From NCBI GenBank assembly GCA_029202985.1, contig CP119316.1:3335001-3399000 (forward strand): a stretch of DNA of 64,000 nt. Reading direction: 5' to 3'. Shown here piece after piece: positions 9,712-19,312 of the stretch; positions within the stretch are counted from its first letter, which is position 1; every line of letters begins with the position of its first letter. Below the pieces are notes generated by a model. The model was not told the DNA's origin. It saw nothing but the letters and a program-made list of their open reading frames with translations, and ran no database searches. The DNA comes from Candidatus Andeanibacterium colombiense (GTDB lineage Bacteria; Pseudomonadota; Alphaproteobacteria; Sphingomonadales; Sphingomonadaceae). The position numbers were made by a program, and so were the translations under genes.

Positions 9712-10361
9712 GGCAGCACCTCCAGATCCGCGAGATGGAAGCCGTTCGTCTCCAGCAGCTTGCGCAGATGCTGCCGCGCGCGAACCAACAAGGATTCGAA
9801 TGCTTTCAGATTCATCTCCATCGCCTCGCTCGCCGTCGCATTCGGAAAGCCTTCGTAATAGCTCAAAACGAGTGCGGCGCGATAGTGTGCCGGAAGTGCT
9901 TCCAAAGCGCTCTCGATCGCAAGGCGCGCTTGCCGCCCCTCGATGGTCCGGTCCTGGAGCGGGGCGAGGTCTTCGATGTCGGGAAAAGCGTCGGTCACCA
10001 GCGGCGCCGGCTTGCGCAGGCGGTCGAGGCACAAATTCATCGCAACGCGGTGCAGCCAGCCGACCAGGCCGCAGCCTTTCGGCGCCCAGCCGGGGGCCGA
10101 AGTCCACAATTTGGCGAAGCATTCCTGTACCACGTCTTCGGCCTCGAGCCGGTCGCCGAGCATCCGGCAGGCGACACGGTAGAGGGCGGAGGTATGGCGT
10201 TCGACCAGCAGCGCGAAGGCCTCGACATTCCCGGCCCCGGCTTGGGCGACCAGATAGGTATCGGACAGCTCAAGCCGGCCCGCGGTCAGATCGTCGTTCT
10301 GTGCGACGCGAGCGCGGCCGAAGGATTCTTCGTTCCGCGAGGCATTGAGGAACAGTTTCAC
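9708..10361 (-). CDS. ECF-type RNA polymerase sigma factor
   Basis: 217 residues if the GTG at 10361 is the start; the frame stays open to a GTG at 10481, and neither has a strong ribosome-binding site. I prefer 10361 because ECF factors begin shortly before region 2. Region 2: DTYLVAQAGAGNVEAFALLV through RMLGDRLEAEDVVQECFAKL and GWLHRVAMNLCLDRLR. Region 4: ALEALPAHYRAALVLSYYEG, followed by AFESLLVRARQHLRKLL. It is cotranscribed with the membrane protein behind it and faces the autotransporter across about 280 bp, an obvious candidate target. The signal is unknown. Confidence 0.9.
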   Translation of the reverse strand: MKLFLNASRNEESFGRARVAQNDDLTAGRLELSDTYLVAQAGAGNVEAFALLVERHTSALYRVACRMLGDRLEAEDVVQECFAKLWTSAPGWAPKGCGLVGWLHRVAMNLCLDRLRKPAPLVTDAFPDIEDLAPLQDRTIEGRQARLAIESALEALPAHYRAALVLSYYEGFPNATASEAMEMNLKAFESLLVRARQHLRKLLETNGFHLADLEVLP

Positions 10362-10640
10362 AGTGAGCGACCCGTCTTTTTGCTGCGATCCCGGTGTCTC
10401 ACCAAGCGTTTCGTCGCTGAACGCCCGATGTATCGCACATTTTTTTGTGCCGGCGGGGCAGGCGGCGAAGGTTTGCCGCACGTAGCCCGTTACTCCCTAT
10501 GACCGGCGGGCCTGAACTCCCCAAAGACGATCAGCACTTGGGTTCGCCGGTCACTCGCAGCTGGGGGCTGATCCTCCCGAAATCGCAGAATTTTCGCTCC
10601 CGTCCGGCAGAAGGCGGGGCAAGAACGCAGGTGTACGCCC

Positions 10641-13600
10641 ATGTTTCAGACTTTCCGGACCCGCGCCCTCGTCTCGACGGTACTCACCGCCACGATGGCG
10701 ACCGCCGCGCTGGCCGACACCACGATCAGCGCCGACCGGACGATTCCGGTCAGCACCTCCACCGCGGGCAATGTCACGATCACCGATGACACGGTGCTCA
10801 AGGTCACCGGCAGCACGCCGATCACGATCGATTCCAGCAACACGGTGACAATCGACGATGAAGACGGCGTGGTCCAAGCGGACGATGCCGACGGGCGCGC
10901 GGGCATACTGGTTCATGACGGCACGGACTTCGGGATCGTCAACGACGGGTCGATCCTCGTCACAGAAGATTTCGTACCCGAGGACAGCGATAGCAACTCG
11001 ATTCCGGATGATGCGATTGCCGAGGCGAGCGGGCGTTACGGGATTCACGTGCTGTCCGGATCGCCGACCACCGGCTCGATCGACAATGAGGGGACGATTA
11101 CGGTCGAGGGCCTGAATTCCTATGGCATCGCGATTGATTCCCAGTTCACCGGCGATCTCGTGAACGGCGACGAAGCCGCGATCACCGTCACCGGCGATTA
11201 CAGCAAGGCGATCTCGGTTCAGCAGGCGTTCGACGGTGACATCACGCTCGAAGGAACGATCACCGCGGTCGGCAAGGGGACGCAGGTGCTCGATGTCGCT
11301 GGCGACGTTTCGGGCACGATCACCATCCAGGGCTCGCTGACCAAGGCTGTCAGCTTCGTCAATGACGATGGCACGACCATGACCCTGTCACGCGCCGCAT
11401 TGCGCGAAGTGGACCCGGCGGTGACGATCGCGGGCAATGTTGATGGCGGCATTTTGATCGCCAACCGCCCTTACGACCTCGATTCCAGCAGCACCGATGA
11501 GGACAACGATGGGGTCGCCGATGCCGACGAAGCCGCCGGCGCGATCCTGTCCTATGGCGAGAGCCCGGCGCTGGTGATCGGCGGCGCGACCGATACCACG
11601 ATCGGGGCGGCGACCGGCCGTGACGGCGATTTCTCGCTGGTGGTCGACGGCAGTGTGCAGGCGAGCGGTTATTACAGCGGGTTCGAAGCGACCGCCGTGG
11701 TGATCGGCGGGCAGGGCGGCGACGTCACCCTGACCAAGGGAATCGGGGTATCGGGCACGATCCAGGCGACCACCAACGATTACATCGCCACCGCGCTGCT
11801 GATCAATGCCGGCAGCACGGTCGAGAACCTCTATGTCAGCGGGATGATCCGGGCGAACGTCTCTTCGACCGGCGAGGCGAATGTCACCGCGGTCAAGGAT
11901 CTGTCGGGCACGCTCAAGACGATCGACAACACCGGCTATATCTATGCCAACGGCGCGGCCGAGGACACGACCGTCGCGCTCGATCTTTCGCATAACACCA
12001 GCGGCGTGACGATCACGCAATATCTCAACGACATCGACGCGGCAGCCAAGGCCGATGAAGAAGAGGACGCTGATTACGATCCGGACAATCCGACGATCTA
12101 CGCCCAAATCACCGGCGACATCCTGCTCGGCACCGGCAACGATGTGTTCGACATCTCGACCGGATCGGTCAACGGCGACACCTATTTCAACAACGGCAAC
12201 GACAGTCTCTCGCTGTCGGATGACGCGGTCTATGTCGGCGATGTCCATTCGGGCGCGGGCGATTTCACCATGTCGATGTCGGGCACCTCGAAGTTCACCG
12301 GCACGCTCGACGTTGCGGGCGAAGCGGCGCAACTGACCATTGCCGACAGCGCGAAGTTCAGCGGCGGGATCGCGAACGGGGCCAATCTCTCGGTCGCGGT
12401 GACCGGCGGCATCATGGAGGCGGCCGATGGCGAGACGCTGAGTTTCGATACGCTGAATGTCGGTGCCGATGGCGCGATTGCGGTGGTGCTCAACGGGGAT
12501 GACAAGACCAGCTCGTCGTTCAACGTCAACACCGCGACCTTCGCTGAAGGTTCGAAGGTCTATGTCGGGGTGACCTCGCTCGCGGATGTCGACGGCACTT
12601 ACACAATCCTCACCGCCAATTCGCTCACCGGCGAACCGACGCTAGATCTCTCGTCCGAGGTCGCGCTGCCGCTGCTCTACACCGGCACGCTCGACGTTGA
12701 AGACGACACGATCACGCTCGATATCCACCGCCGCACGGCGGAAGAGCTGGGCCTGACACGCCCGCAAGGCCAGGCTTTCGAGGCGACCATCGCCGCGGCG
12801 ATCCAGAACAGCTATCTCCAATCGAGCTTGCTCGAAGCCGAGGATATCGACACCTTGGCGACCCAGCTCAACGGCCTGCTGCCCGACTATTCGGGCGGGG
12901 TGTTCGATTTCGTCACCCGCTCCTCGCGTCTCGCGGCGGCGCATCTGCTCGATACCGGCACCACCTACAACGTCAGCCCGGTCGGTGCGTGGCTCCAGCC
13001 GGTCTATTTCACCGGCAGCAAGGATGCCGGGGAGACGGCTGGGTTCAAGAACAAGGGCTGGGGCATCACCGGCGGATTCGAGCGCGGCACCGGCATCGGC
13101 TATTTCGGCCTGTCGCTGGCCTATACGCAGGGCTCGACCGACAATGGCGATCTCCAGTCGATCGACGAGCATTTCCTCGAACTGGCCGGTTCTTGGCGGG
13201 TCAAGAAAGGGGCCTTGACTGCCTTTGCGCGGGTTTCCGGCGCGAAGGCGAGCATGTCGTCGACCCGCACGTTCACCGGCACGGTCAGCGACACCGATTT
13301 CACCTATTCCTCCACCGGCGACTGGTCGGGCTGGCTGCTCTCGGGGATGGCGGGGGCCAGCTACGATTTCAAGCTGGGCGACCGCTTCTCGCTGCGGCCC
13401 AAGGCGGTGGTCGATTATTTCCGCCTCAAGGAAAACGGCTACGACGAGAGCGGCAGCGACGCGATCGACCTCAGCGTGGCCGATCGCACCAGCAGTTCGG
13501 TCGCCGCGACCACCACGATGACTCTGGCCTATCGCCTGGGCAGTGCGGAGCGTGACGAGACACCGTTCACTCTGGAGATGGAAGGTGGCTATCGTTCGGT

Positions 13601-13826
13601 CCTGCAGAGCCGACTTGGCGCCACGACCGCCTATTTCCTCGAAGGCGACGACGAGGACGGCACTGCTTTCACCCTCACGCCCGATGCGCTGAAGGGTGGC
13701 TGGACCAGCCAGGTGCGGCTGCTCGCGGGCGGGTATGACTTTACCTGGCAACTTGCCGCGGGCGTGGAGCAGACCCAGGGCGGACTCGACAAATCCGTGC
13801 GCGCGGGGATGAGCATCGCGTTCTAG
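10641..13826 (+). CDS. Autotransporter (type V secretion) adhesin-like protein
   Basis: 1061 residues. Signal peptide ends TMATAALA. The passenger (about 26-740) is acidic, rich in Gly, Thr, Asp and Val, and repeats short beta-strand units such as GTITAVGKGTQVL and GTIQATTNDY, typical of a beta-helix. It includes a calcium-loop-like DEDNDGVADADE and GTGNDVFD/NNGNDSLSL turns resembling RTX repeats. The last about 280 residues (from VGAWLQPVYFTGSKD) form the translocator barrel, ending in AGMSIAF. The passenger would be displayed on the surface. It is divergent from the ECF sigma operon. The frame is open throughout and no frameshift is seen. Confidence 0.9.
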   Translation: MFQTFRTRALVSTVLTATMATAALADTTISADRTIPVSTSTAGNVTITDDTVLKVTGSTPITIDSSNTVTIDDEDGVVQADDADGRAGILVHDGTDFGIVNDGSILVTEDFVPEDSDSNSIPDDAIAEASGRYGIHVLSGSPTTGSIDNEGTITVEGLNSYGIAIDSQFTGDLVNGDEAAITVTGDYSKAISVQQAFDGDITLEGTITAVGKGTQVLDVAGDVSGTITIQGSLTKAVSFVNDDGTTMTLSRAALREVDPAVTIAGNVDGGILIANRPYDLDSSSTDEDNDGVADADEAAGAILSYGESPALVIGGATDTTIGAATGRDGDFSLVVDGSVQASGYYSGFEATAVVIGGQGGDVTLTKGIGVSGTIQATTNDYIATALLINAGSTVENLYVSGMIRANVSSTGEANVTAVKDLSGTLKTIDNTGYIYANGAAEDTTVALDLSHNTSGVTITQYLNDIDAAAKADEEEDADYDPDNPTIYAQITGDILLGTGNDVFDISTGSVNGDTYFNNGNDSLSLSDDAVYVGDVHSGAGDFTMSMSGTSKFTGTLDVAGEAAQLTIADSAKFSGGIANGANLSVAVTGGIMEAADGETLSFDTLNVGADGAIAVVLNGDDKTSSSFNVNTATFAEGSKVYVGVTSLADVDGTYTILTANSLTGEPTLDLSSEVALPLLYTGTLDVEDDTITLDIHRRTAEELGLTRPQGQAFEATIAAAIQNSYLQSSLLEAEDIDTLATQLNGLLPDYSGGVFDFVTRSSRLAAAHLLDTGTTYNVSPVGAWLQPVYFTGSKDAGETAGFKNKGWGITGGFERGTGIGYFGLSLAYTQGSTDNGDLQSIDEHFLELAGSWRVKKGALTAFARVSGAKASMSSTRTFTGTVSDTDFTYSSTGDWSGWLLSGMAGASYDFKLGDRFSLRPKAVVDYFRLKENGYDESGSDAIDLSVADRTSSSVAATTTMTLAYRLGSAERDETPFTLEMEGGYRSVLQSRLGATTAYFLEGDDEDGTAFTLTPDALKGGWTSQVRLLAGGYDFTWQLAAGVEQTQGGLDKSVRAGMSIAF

Positions 13827-13861
13827 CTCTGGCGTCTTGCGCCGGGGTGGACGCGCCCGGC

Positions 13862-14551
13862 TTAGCCTGCCCGGTATTCCAACTCCGCCCGATCGAGGAT
13901 GCGGACCGCGCGGCGTGCGGGCAGGTCGATCACCCCTTCGCGCTTGAGCCGGGTCAATTGGCGGCTGACCGTCTCGATCGTCAGGCCGAGGATGTCGGCA
14001 ATCTGGCTGCGCGAGAACGGCAGTTCGAATTCGTCGAGCGGCGCCGGCGTTTCGCAGCCTGCGCCGAGCCGTGCCGACATGTCGAGCAGGAAGGTCGCCA
14101 AGCGCTCGTCGGCGCTCTTGCGGCCCAGCAGCACCATCCAGTTCCGCGTGCGGTCGAGCTCGGCCAGCGTTTGCCGCAGCAGCTTGTGCTCGAGTTCCGG
14201 ATGCTTGCGGGCGAAGCCATCGAAATCCCCGCGCGGAAACAGGCACACACGCGCATCGGTCAGCGCGGTGACCGAATGGCTGGCGGTGCCGCCGAAGGGG
14301 CGGCCGATGAAATCCGCGGGATAGGCGACCCCGACGATCTGCTCGCGCCCGTCTTCCATCGTGGTCGAAAGCTTCAGCACACCTTCGATCACATTGGCGA
14401 CCAGCGTGGCGTCCTCCCCTTCCCAGATCAGCGCCTCGCCCGCTGTAAGCGTCCGGCGGCGGCCGATCATGCTCAGCGCGGCGATCTCGTCGCTGTCGAG
14501 CGCCGAACAGATCGCGCGGTTGCGGACGGAGCAGGTATCGCAGTTGGTCAT
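13862..14551 (-). CDS. FNR-type oxygen-responsive regulator (Crp/Fnr family)
   Basis: 229 residues from the ATG at 14551, which has AGGGAAC upstream; the longer frame to 14602 lacks this. Cys4, Cys7, Cys15 and Cys103 match the four [4Fe-4S] ligands of FNR (CDTCSVRNRAIC and RVCLFP). The cyclic-nucleotide-type sensor fold covers about 20-140, followed by a dimer helix. The winged HTH at about 178-210 has ETVSR (E193, S196, R197), the FNR base-reading residues that prefer TTGAT-N4-ATCAA. I infer an oxygen sensor controlling the change to low-oxygen metabolism. It converges with the autotransporter and is divergent from a TonB receptor. Confidence 0.9.
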   Translation of the reverse strand: MTNCDTCSVRNRAICSALDSDEIAALSMIGRRRTLTAGEALIWEGEDATLVANVIEGVLKLSTTMEDGREQIVGVAYPADFIGRPFGGTASHSVTALTDARVCLFPRGDFDGFARKHPELEHKLLRQTLAELDRTRNWMVLLGRKSADERLATFLLDMSARLGAGCETPAPLDEFELPFSRSQIADILGLTIETVSRQLTRLKREGVIDLPARRAVRILDRAELEYRAG

Positions 14552-14573
14552 TGAGGTTCCCTGGGGGGCTAAA

Positions 14574-14587
14574 TTGATCGAGGACAA
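14574..14587. promoter_or_regulatory. Possible FNR box
   Basis: TTGAT-CGAG-GACAA: the first half matches the FNR consensus exactly, the second matches 3 of 5 bases. It lies 23 bases upstream of the fnr-type start and within the divergent spacer to the TonB receptor, so it could serve autoregulation or receptor control. Weak on sequence alone. Confidence 0.35.
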
Positions 14588-14788
14588 AAAATAGCCCACC
14601 ACGCTACCGGGTAACTACGCATATATCCTGAGGTCCCATTCGCGCGCGCGACCTGGAGATGGTTGGCCACCAGGGGCGCATCGAGCGCAGCGGCTGGGCG
14701 GAGTTTTTTTCAGCGTGACATGGACGCGCGACATTTCCTTACAAAGCACGACTTTCTAAACGGACGCCGCCTCTTAAGGATCGCGAAT

Positions 14789-17587
14789 ATGCGCTTCCCC
14801 CCGCCGCCCAATCGCAGTCTGATGCCCCTGTTGTTCGTCTCGGCGCTATGGATTCCCAGCGTCGCGGATGCGCAAGAGACCGTCGTCGAACCGGCGCCTA
14901 AAGCGGCCCCGGCGGCTCCAGCCGACGATACCGTCTACGCGGACGACATCGTGGTGACCGCGCAGGCACTGCCCGGCGCGGTGATCGGCGATATCCCGCC
15001 CGAGAACCAGATCGGCCCGGCGGAGATTTCGTCCTACGGTGTCGACACGATCAGCGACCTGCTTGCCCAGATTTCCGACCAGACCGCCAGCATCGCGGGC
15101 CGCGACGACACCTCCGGCCCGGTCGTGCTCGTCAACGGCAAGCGGGTATCGGGCGTCAACGAGATCGGCGACCTGCCGGTTGAATCGGTCCTGCGGGTCG
15201 ATATCCTGCCCGAGGAAGTGGCGATCAAATACGGCTACGACGCGCAGCAGAAGGTGGTGAACATCATCCTCAGGCGCCGGTTCCAGTCACGGGTTGTGGA
15301 TCTGGCGAGCGGCCTGTCCGAACATGGCGACGGCGAGCAGGGCACCGGTGGCTTCACTTATACCAAGATCCACGACAACAACCGGCTCAACGTGACCGGA
15401 AAGGTCAGCGCGAAGGGCGCGATCCTCGAGAGCGACCGCGACATCGCGCCCGATCCCGACAACGGCATCGCCAGCGCCGGTGGGATCGATAGCGAAGCGC
15501 CCTATCGTACGCTTCAGTCATCCACCCGCAACTATGCGCTCGGCGTCACCTACGCCAGGCCGCTCGGTGACAAGGCGAATGCTTCGTTCAACGTGAAAGG
15601 CAATTACAGCACCAGCAAGGGGCTCGACGGGCTGGCGACCGGTACGCTGGCGATCCCGGCGGATAGCCCCTTCTCCGATGGCGACGACACGACGCTGACG
15701 CGTTATCTTTCGGCCGACGCGCTGCGCCAGTCGAGCGACAATGGCAGCCTTTCGGCTGGCGGTTCGGTGAACGTGGACCTGTCGCAGCGCTGGAAGCTGT
15801 CGATCGTCGGCAATTACCAGCACAGCGAAAGCACTTCGCATTCGGATACGGGCTACGATCTTGGCGCGGTGCAATCCGCCATCGATGCCGGCGCTCCCAC
15901 GCTCGATCCCTATGGCGTGTTGCCGGCAGGGCAGCTCGGCGGATTGCTGACCAGCTTGGCCAGGTCGAACAACGACAGCGGCAGCGCCAGCATCCTGGCG
16001 ATGGGCAAATTGTTCAAGCTGCCGGCGGGCGACATCTCGACCAGCATCAAGCTCGGCGGCGATTTCACCGCTCAGAACTCCACGGCGATCCGCGACGGGA
16101 TTACCACCACAGGCGATGCCAGCCGCACCGACGGCAGCGCGCGGGTGAGCCTGGACCTGCCGCTGACCAGCCGCAGCAAGCGCGTGGTCGGCGCCCTCGG
16201 AACGCTTAGCCTTAATTTCAACGGCGGGGTTACGCAGGTCTCGGACTTCGGCGCGCTCGGGACTTTCGGCTATGGCCTCAACTGGACCCCGATCACCGGC
16301 GTGACGCTGATCGCGGCGGTCAATGAAGATCGCAGCGCGCCGGGTGTTAGCCAGCTCAGCGATCCGCTGGTCAGCCGGGCGAACCAACGGGTCTATGACT
16401 ATGTGACCGGGCAGAGCGTGCTGGTGACGACGCTGACCGGCGGCAATCCGAACCTCAAGGGCGACGATCGCCACGCGTTCAAGCTCGGTCTCGACGCGGC
16501 GATCCTGTCGCAGCCGAAACTCAATTTCAGCGCCAGCTATGTCGATTCGCGCAACCGCGATGTGATCCGCTCGCTTGGCGGCGTGACCGAAGCGGTCGAG
16601 GATGCGTTCCCGGACCGGTTCACGCGCGATGACGACGGCACTCTGACCCAGATCGATTCCCGCCCGGTGAACATTTACGAGCAGCGCAGCGAGCAGATCC
16701 GTTGGGGCTTCAACCTTTCAGCCCAACTCCGCAAACCCGTGCGGCCCGCGCCGCCGCCGGGCGGATGGGGCGGAGCACGGCGCGACGGGCAGGGCGGCGA
16801 AGGCCGGCGGGCCGGCGAGGGCCGCGACGGGCGCTCCGAAGGGGCGGAGGTAGCGCCCGCGCCCGAGGGCGAAGCGGCCCCGCCGCCGCCCGCCGCCGGC
16901 AACGAGATTGTCGTCAACGGTGAACGCCAGGAAGCGCCCGAGCGCTTCGGCGGGCCGCCGGGCGGATTTCCCCCGGATGGTTTCGGCGATGGTCCTCCAC
17001 CCGGCGAATTCCGCGAAGGCGGCCGCGGCGGCGAGGGTGGTTTCGGTGGCCCCGGCGGTTCCGGCGGCCCTGGTGGAAGAGGCCGCGGTGGGCGCGGGAT
17101 GGGGGGCAGCGACAACGGCATGCGGCTGAACTTCTCGCTCTACCATACCTGGATCCTGCGTCAGACGGTGCAGTTGACGGCGGACAGCACCCCGATCGAT
17201 CTGCTCCACGGTGGCACGCTCGGCGGGGGCGCGACGCCGCAGCACAAGATCACCGCCGATCTGGGCATCACCGACAACGGCGTCGGCGTGCAATTGCAGG
17301 GTGACTGGCAGAGCGCGACCGATGTCACCGGCTCATCGCTGGCCTCTGGCGATCTCCACTTCGATTCGCTCGCGACGCTGGACCTGCGGCTGTTCATAAA
17401 CTTGCAGAACCGCTTCCGCCGCAAGGCGTGGGCGCGCGGCACGCGGGTGAGCCTGTCGGTCGACAATCTCGTGGGCGGCTACCAGCATGTCACGGATGCG
17501 AACGGGCTCACGCCCTATGCCTATCAACGCGACCTCGCCAATCCGATGGGGCGGACGCTGATGCTGACGGTGCGCAGGATCTTCTGA
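14789..17587 (+). CDS. TonB-dependent receptor-like protein with Gly/Pro-rich insert
   Basis: 932 residues from the ATG at 14789 (AAGGA 9 bases upstream; the frame is open to 14663). Signal peptide ends IPSVADAQ. A plug domain follows: DDIVVTAQALPGAV, DTISDLLAQISDQTASIAG, VLVNGKRVSGVNEIGDLP and VDILPEEVAIKYGYD. It is unusual in carrying a low-complexity stretch at about residues 651-775, rich in Gly, Pro, Arg and Glu (GGPPGGFPPDGFGDG, GGFGGPGGSGGPGGRGRGG). The barrel strands then resume (LYHTWILRQTVQL) and end MLTVRRIF. The insert splits the barrel and is probably an exposed loop. Substrate unknown. Confidence 0.85.
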   Translation: MRFPPPPNRSLMPLLFVSALWIPSVADAQETVVEPAPKAAPAAPADDTVYADDIVVTAQALPGAVIGDIPPENQIGPAEISSYGVDTISDLLAQISDQTASIAGRDDTSGPVVLVNGKRVSGVNEIGDLPVESVLRVDILPEEVAIKYGYDAQQKVVNIILRRRFQSRVVDLASGLSEHGDGEQGTGGFTYTKIHDNNRLNVTGKVSAKGAILESDRDIAPDPDNGIASAGGIDSEAPYRTLQSSTRNYALGVTYARPLGDKANASFNVKGNYSTSKGLDGLATGTLAIPADSPFSDGDDTTLTRYLSADALRQSSDNGSLSAGGSVNVDLSQRWKLSIVGNYQHSESTSHSDTGYDLGAVQSAIDAGAPTLDPYGVLPAGQLGGLLTSLARSNNDSGSASILAMGKLFKLPAGDISTSIKLGGDFTAQNSTAIRDGITTTGDASRTDGSARVSLDLPLTSRSKRVVGALGTLSLNFNGGVTQVSDFGALGTFGYGLNWTPITGVTLIAAVNEDRSAPGVSQLSDPLVSRANQRVYDYVTGQSVLVTTLTGGNPNLKGDDRHAFKLGLDAAILSQPKLNFSASYVDSRNRDVIRSLGGVTEAVEDAFPDRFTRDDDGTLTQIDSRPVNIYEQRSEQIRWGFNLSAQLRKPVRPAPPPGGWGGARRDGQGGEGRRAGEGRDGRSEGAEVAPAPEGEAAPPPPAAGNEIVVNGERQEAPERFGGPPGGFPPDGFGDGPPPGEFREGGRGGEGGFGGPGGSGGPGGRGRGGRGMGGSDNGMRLNFSLYHTWILRQTVQLTADSTPIDLLHGGTLGGGATPQHKITADLGITDNGVGVQLQGDWQSATDVTGSSLASGDLHFDSLATLDLRLFINLQNRFRRKAWARGTRVSLSVDNLVGGYQHVTDANGLTPYAYQRDLANPMGRTLMLTVRRIF

Positions 17588-17597
17588 TCCGGCGCGG

Positions 17598-18668
17598 TCA
17601 ACCGGGGTGCGTCGGGGTCTCGCCCAGCCACTCCTGGCCGACCAGCAGCAGCGCCGCCATCACCCCCGGGCCGATGAACAGCCCGACCAGCCCCAGCGCA
17701 GCGAGGCCGCCGAAGGCGCCGATCACCGCGAGGATCACCGGCAGTTCGACCGCGCTCCCGACCACTACCGGCTGGATCACATTATCACCGACCGTCATCA
17801 CCACGACGGAAAAGGCGAACAGCAACGCCCCCGCCAGCGCGCTTCCGCTGCCGACCAGGATCAGGCTGGCCAGCCCGAAAGCGGCCCAGGCACCGAACGG
17901 GATCAGCGCGAGCAGGATCGTGAAGGTCGCGAACAGCAGCGCCTGGGGTACGCCCGCGACCGCATAGGCCACACCGATCACCGCGCCTTCGCCGAACGAC
18001 ACGACCAAAGTGCCGATCACGGTCGAGCGGACCGCGCCGACCAGACGGTCGACGAAGTCCTTGCCGAAGCCGCCGAACATCCTTCCCGCCAGCATGCGGC
18101 TCTTTTTCGCAATCTGTTGCCCGCGGGCGAGCAGTGAGGCGAGGATCACCAGCGTGATCAGGAACAGTCCGAGGTCCCGCGCCACCTCGCTCGCGATCGA
18201 CCGCGTCCATCCGAGCGCAGAGCCAGCGCTGATCGTACCGAGCAGCGCGTTCGCGCCTTGCGGAGTGCCGATATGCTCCTGCCACCAAGCGGCGAGGCGC
18301 GGGCCGACGAGCGGCAGGCCATGCACCCAGCCTGGCGCCGGGGCACCGAACTGCTGCGCATGCTGCATCCAGAGCAGGGCGGTCTGGCTCTGTTGGGCGA
18401 GCGACACGGCGGCGATGGACAGCGGCAGGATCACCAGCAGCGCGGTCGCGAGTGTGAACCCGAGCGCGAGCGGAAGCGTGCGCCCCGGAAAGCGGCGGGT
18501 GGCCCGTTCGAACAGCGGCCATTCGACGATTGCGAGGATCGCGGCCCAGGCGATCGGGGTCAGGAAGGGCAGCGCAATCCAGGCCGCCAGCAACACGATG
18601 GCGCCGGTCAGGTAGAGTTGCCGTGTGCGTGTGTTCCGGCCGGCCGGTGCCCCTGGTTTCGTCGTCAC
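17598..18668 (-). CDS. AI-2E family transporter (PerM/YdiK type)
   Basis: 356-residue inner-membrane protein starting at GTG 18668. Seven to eight hydrophobic segments, including LTGAIVLLAAWIALPFL and LPLALGFTLATALLVILPL. The C-terminal half has family features: RLVGAVRSTVIGTLVVSFGE, GVPQALLFATFTILLALIPF, VGDNVIQPVVVG and LGLVGLFIGPGVMA. Family members export AI-2 in some species and act in sodium/proton exchange or small-molecule export in others; the substrate here cannot be told. It converges with the TonB receptor, 10 bases away. Confidence 0.88.
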   Translation of the reverse strand: MTTKPGAPAGRNTRTRQLYLTGAIVLLAAWIALPFLTPIAWAAILAIVEWPLFERATRRFPGRTLPLALGFTLATALLVILPLSIAAVSLAQQSQTALLWMQHAQQFGAPAPGWVHGLPLVGPRLAAWWQEHIGTPQGANALLGTISAGSALGWTRSIASEVARDLGLFLITLVILASLLARGQQIAKKSRMLAGRMFGGFGKDFVDRLVGAVRSTVIGTLVVSFGEGAVIGVAYAVAGVPQALLFATFTILLALIPFGAWAAFGLASLILVGSGSALAGALLFAFSVVVMTVGDNVIQPVVVGSAVELPVILAVIGAFGGLAALGLVGLFIGPGVMAALLLVGQEWLGETPTHPG

Positions 18669-18787
18669 GTTCGATTAATCGTCCAAATCGCGCCTCTTGC
18701 CTACTCGAAACCCGCGAGGCATCAAAAAGGGGCCGCGTGATCAGCGCGCCGTTAGAGCGGGGTGGGGGCAGTCGGCCAATCGGCCCG

Positions 18788-19213
18788 CTATTGGGTCCGC
18801 AGCCCGTGCGAGAGTTTCTGCAGGATCGCACCCAGGCTTTCCCGTTCCATCTCGTCGAGCGTTCCGAAGGTCTGGTCGATAAGCTGTCGCCGCAACGGCT
18901 CCGTCCGCGCCGTTGCCTCCAGCCCCTTTTCGGTGATGTGGATCAGCTTTGCGCGCCGGTCCGAAGGGTCGGACACGCGTTCCACAAGCCCGTCGCGCTC
19001 CAGCCCGTCGATCGCCTCGGTTACGGTGCGCGGAGACTGGTTGAAGAAATCGGCGATGTCGGTGCCGCGCAACGGACCCTTTTTCCGCAGGCAGAGCAGC
19101 AATTTGGTGCGCGCGAGCGAGGCGCCCTGTTCCGCCATCAGCCGGTCGGCCGTGCGCATGAGCTGCAAGTATAGTTCCGCGTAGGCGGTTACGAGGGATT
19201 CGGAGTCAATCAT
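18788..19213 (-). CDS. MarR-family transcriptional regulator
   Basis: 141 residues from ATG 19213. Winged-helix DNA-binding domain: LARTKLLLCLRKKGPLRGTD, then FFNQSPRTVTEAIDGLERDG and the wing RVSDPSDRRAKLIHITEKG. Helices at both ends make the dimer interface. It is divergent from emrAB-nodT with about 100 bp between starts, the classic arrangement of an EmrR/MarR repressor that releases DNA when bound by a phenolic or drug-like ligand. It most likely represses itself and the efflux operon. Confidence 0.92.
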   Translation of the reverse strand: MIDSESLVTAYAELYLQLMRTADRLMAEQGASLARTKLLLCLRKKGPLRGTDIADFFNQSPRTVTEAIDGLERDGLVERVSDPSDRRAKLIHITEKGLEATARTEPLRRQLIDQTFGTLDEMERESLGAILQKLSHGLRTQ

Positions 19214-19260
19214 CTTGAGGACCCTCAATATATGGTATTGTAATATACTGCAAGTGCGAG
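19214..19260. promoter_or_regulatory. Divergent promoter/operator region of marR and emrAB
   Basis: An AT-rich island in GC-rich DNA containing an imperfect palindrome with TATAT and ATATA arms (about 19229-19247). A TTGAGG element at 19215-19220 on the plus strand could be a -35. This is the expected site for MarR binding. The -10 hexamer cannot be fixed by eye. Confidence 0.45.
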
Positions 19261-19312
19261 CATCTGCGTGGTTCGAGGCTCCCGCTGTGAGTCGTGTAAA
19301 GGATTGAGAATC

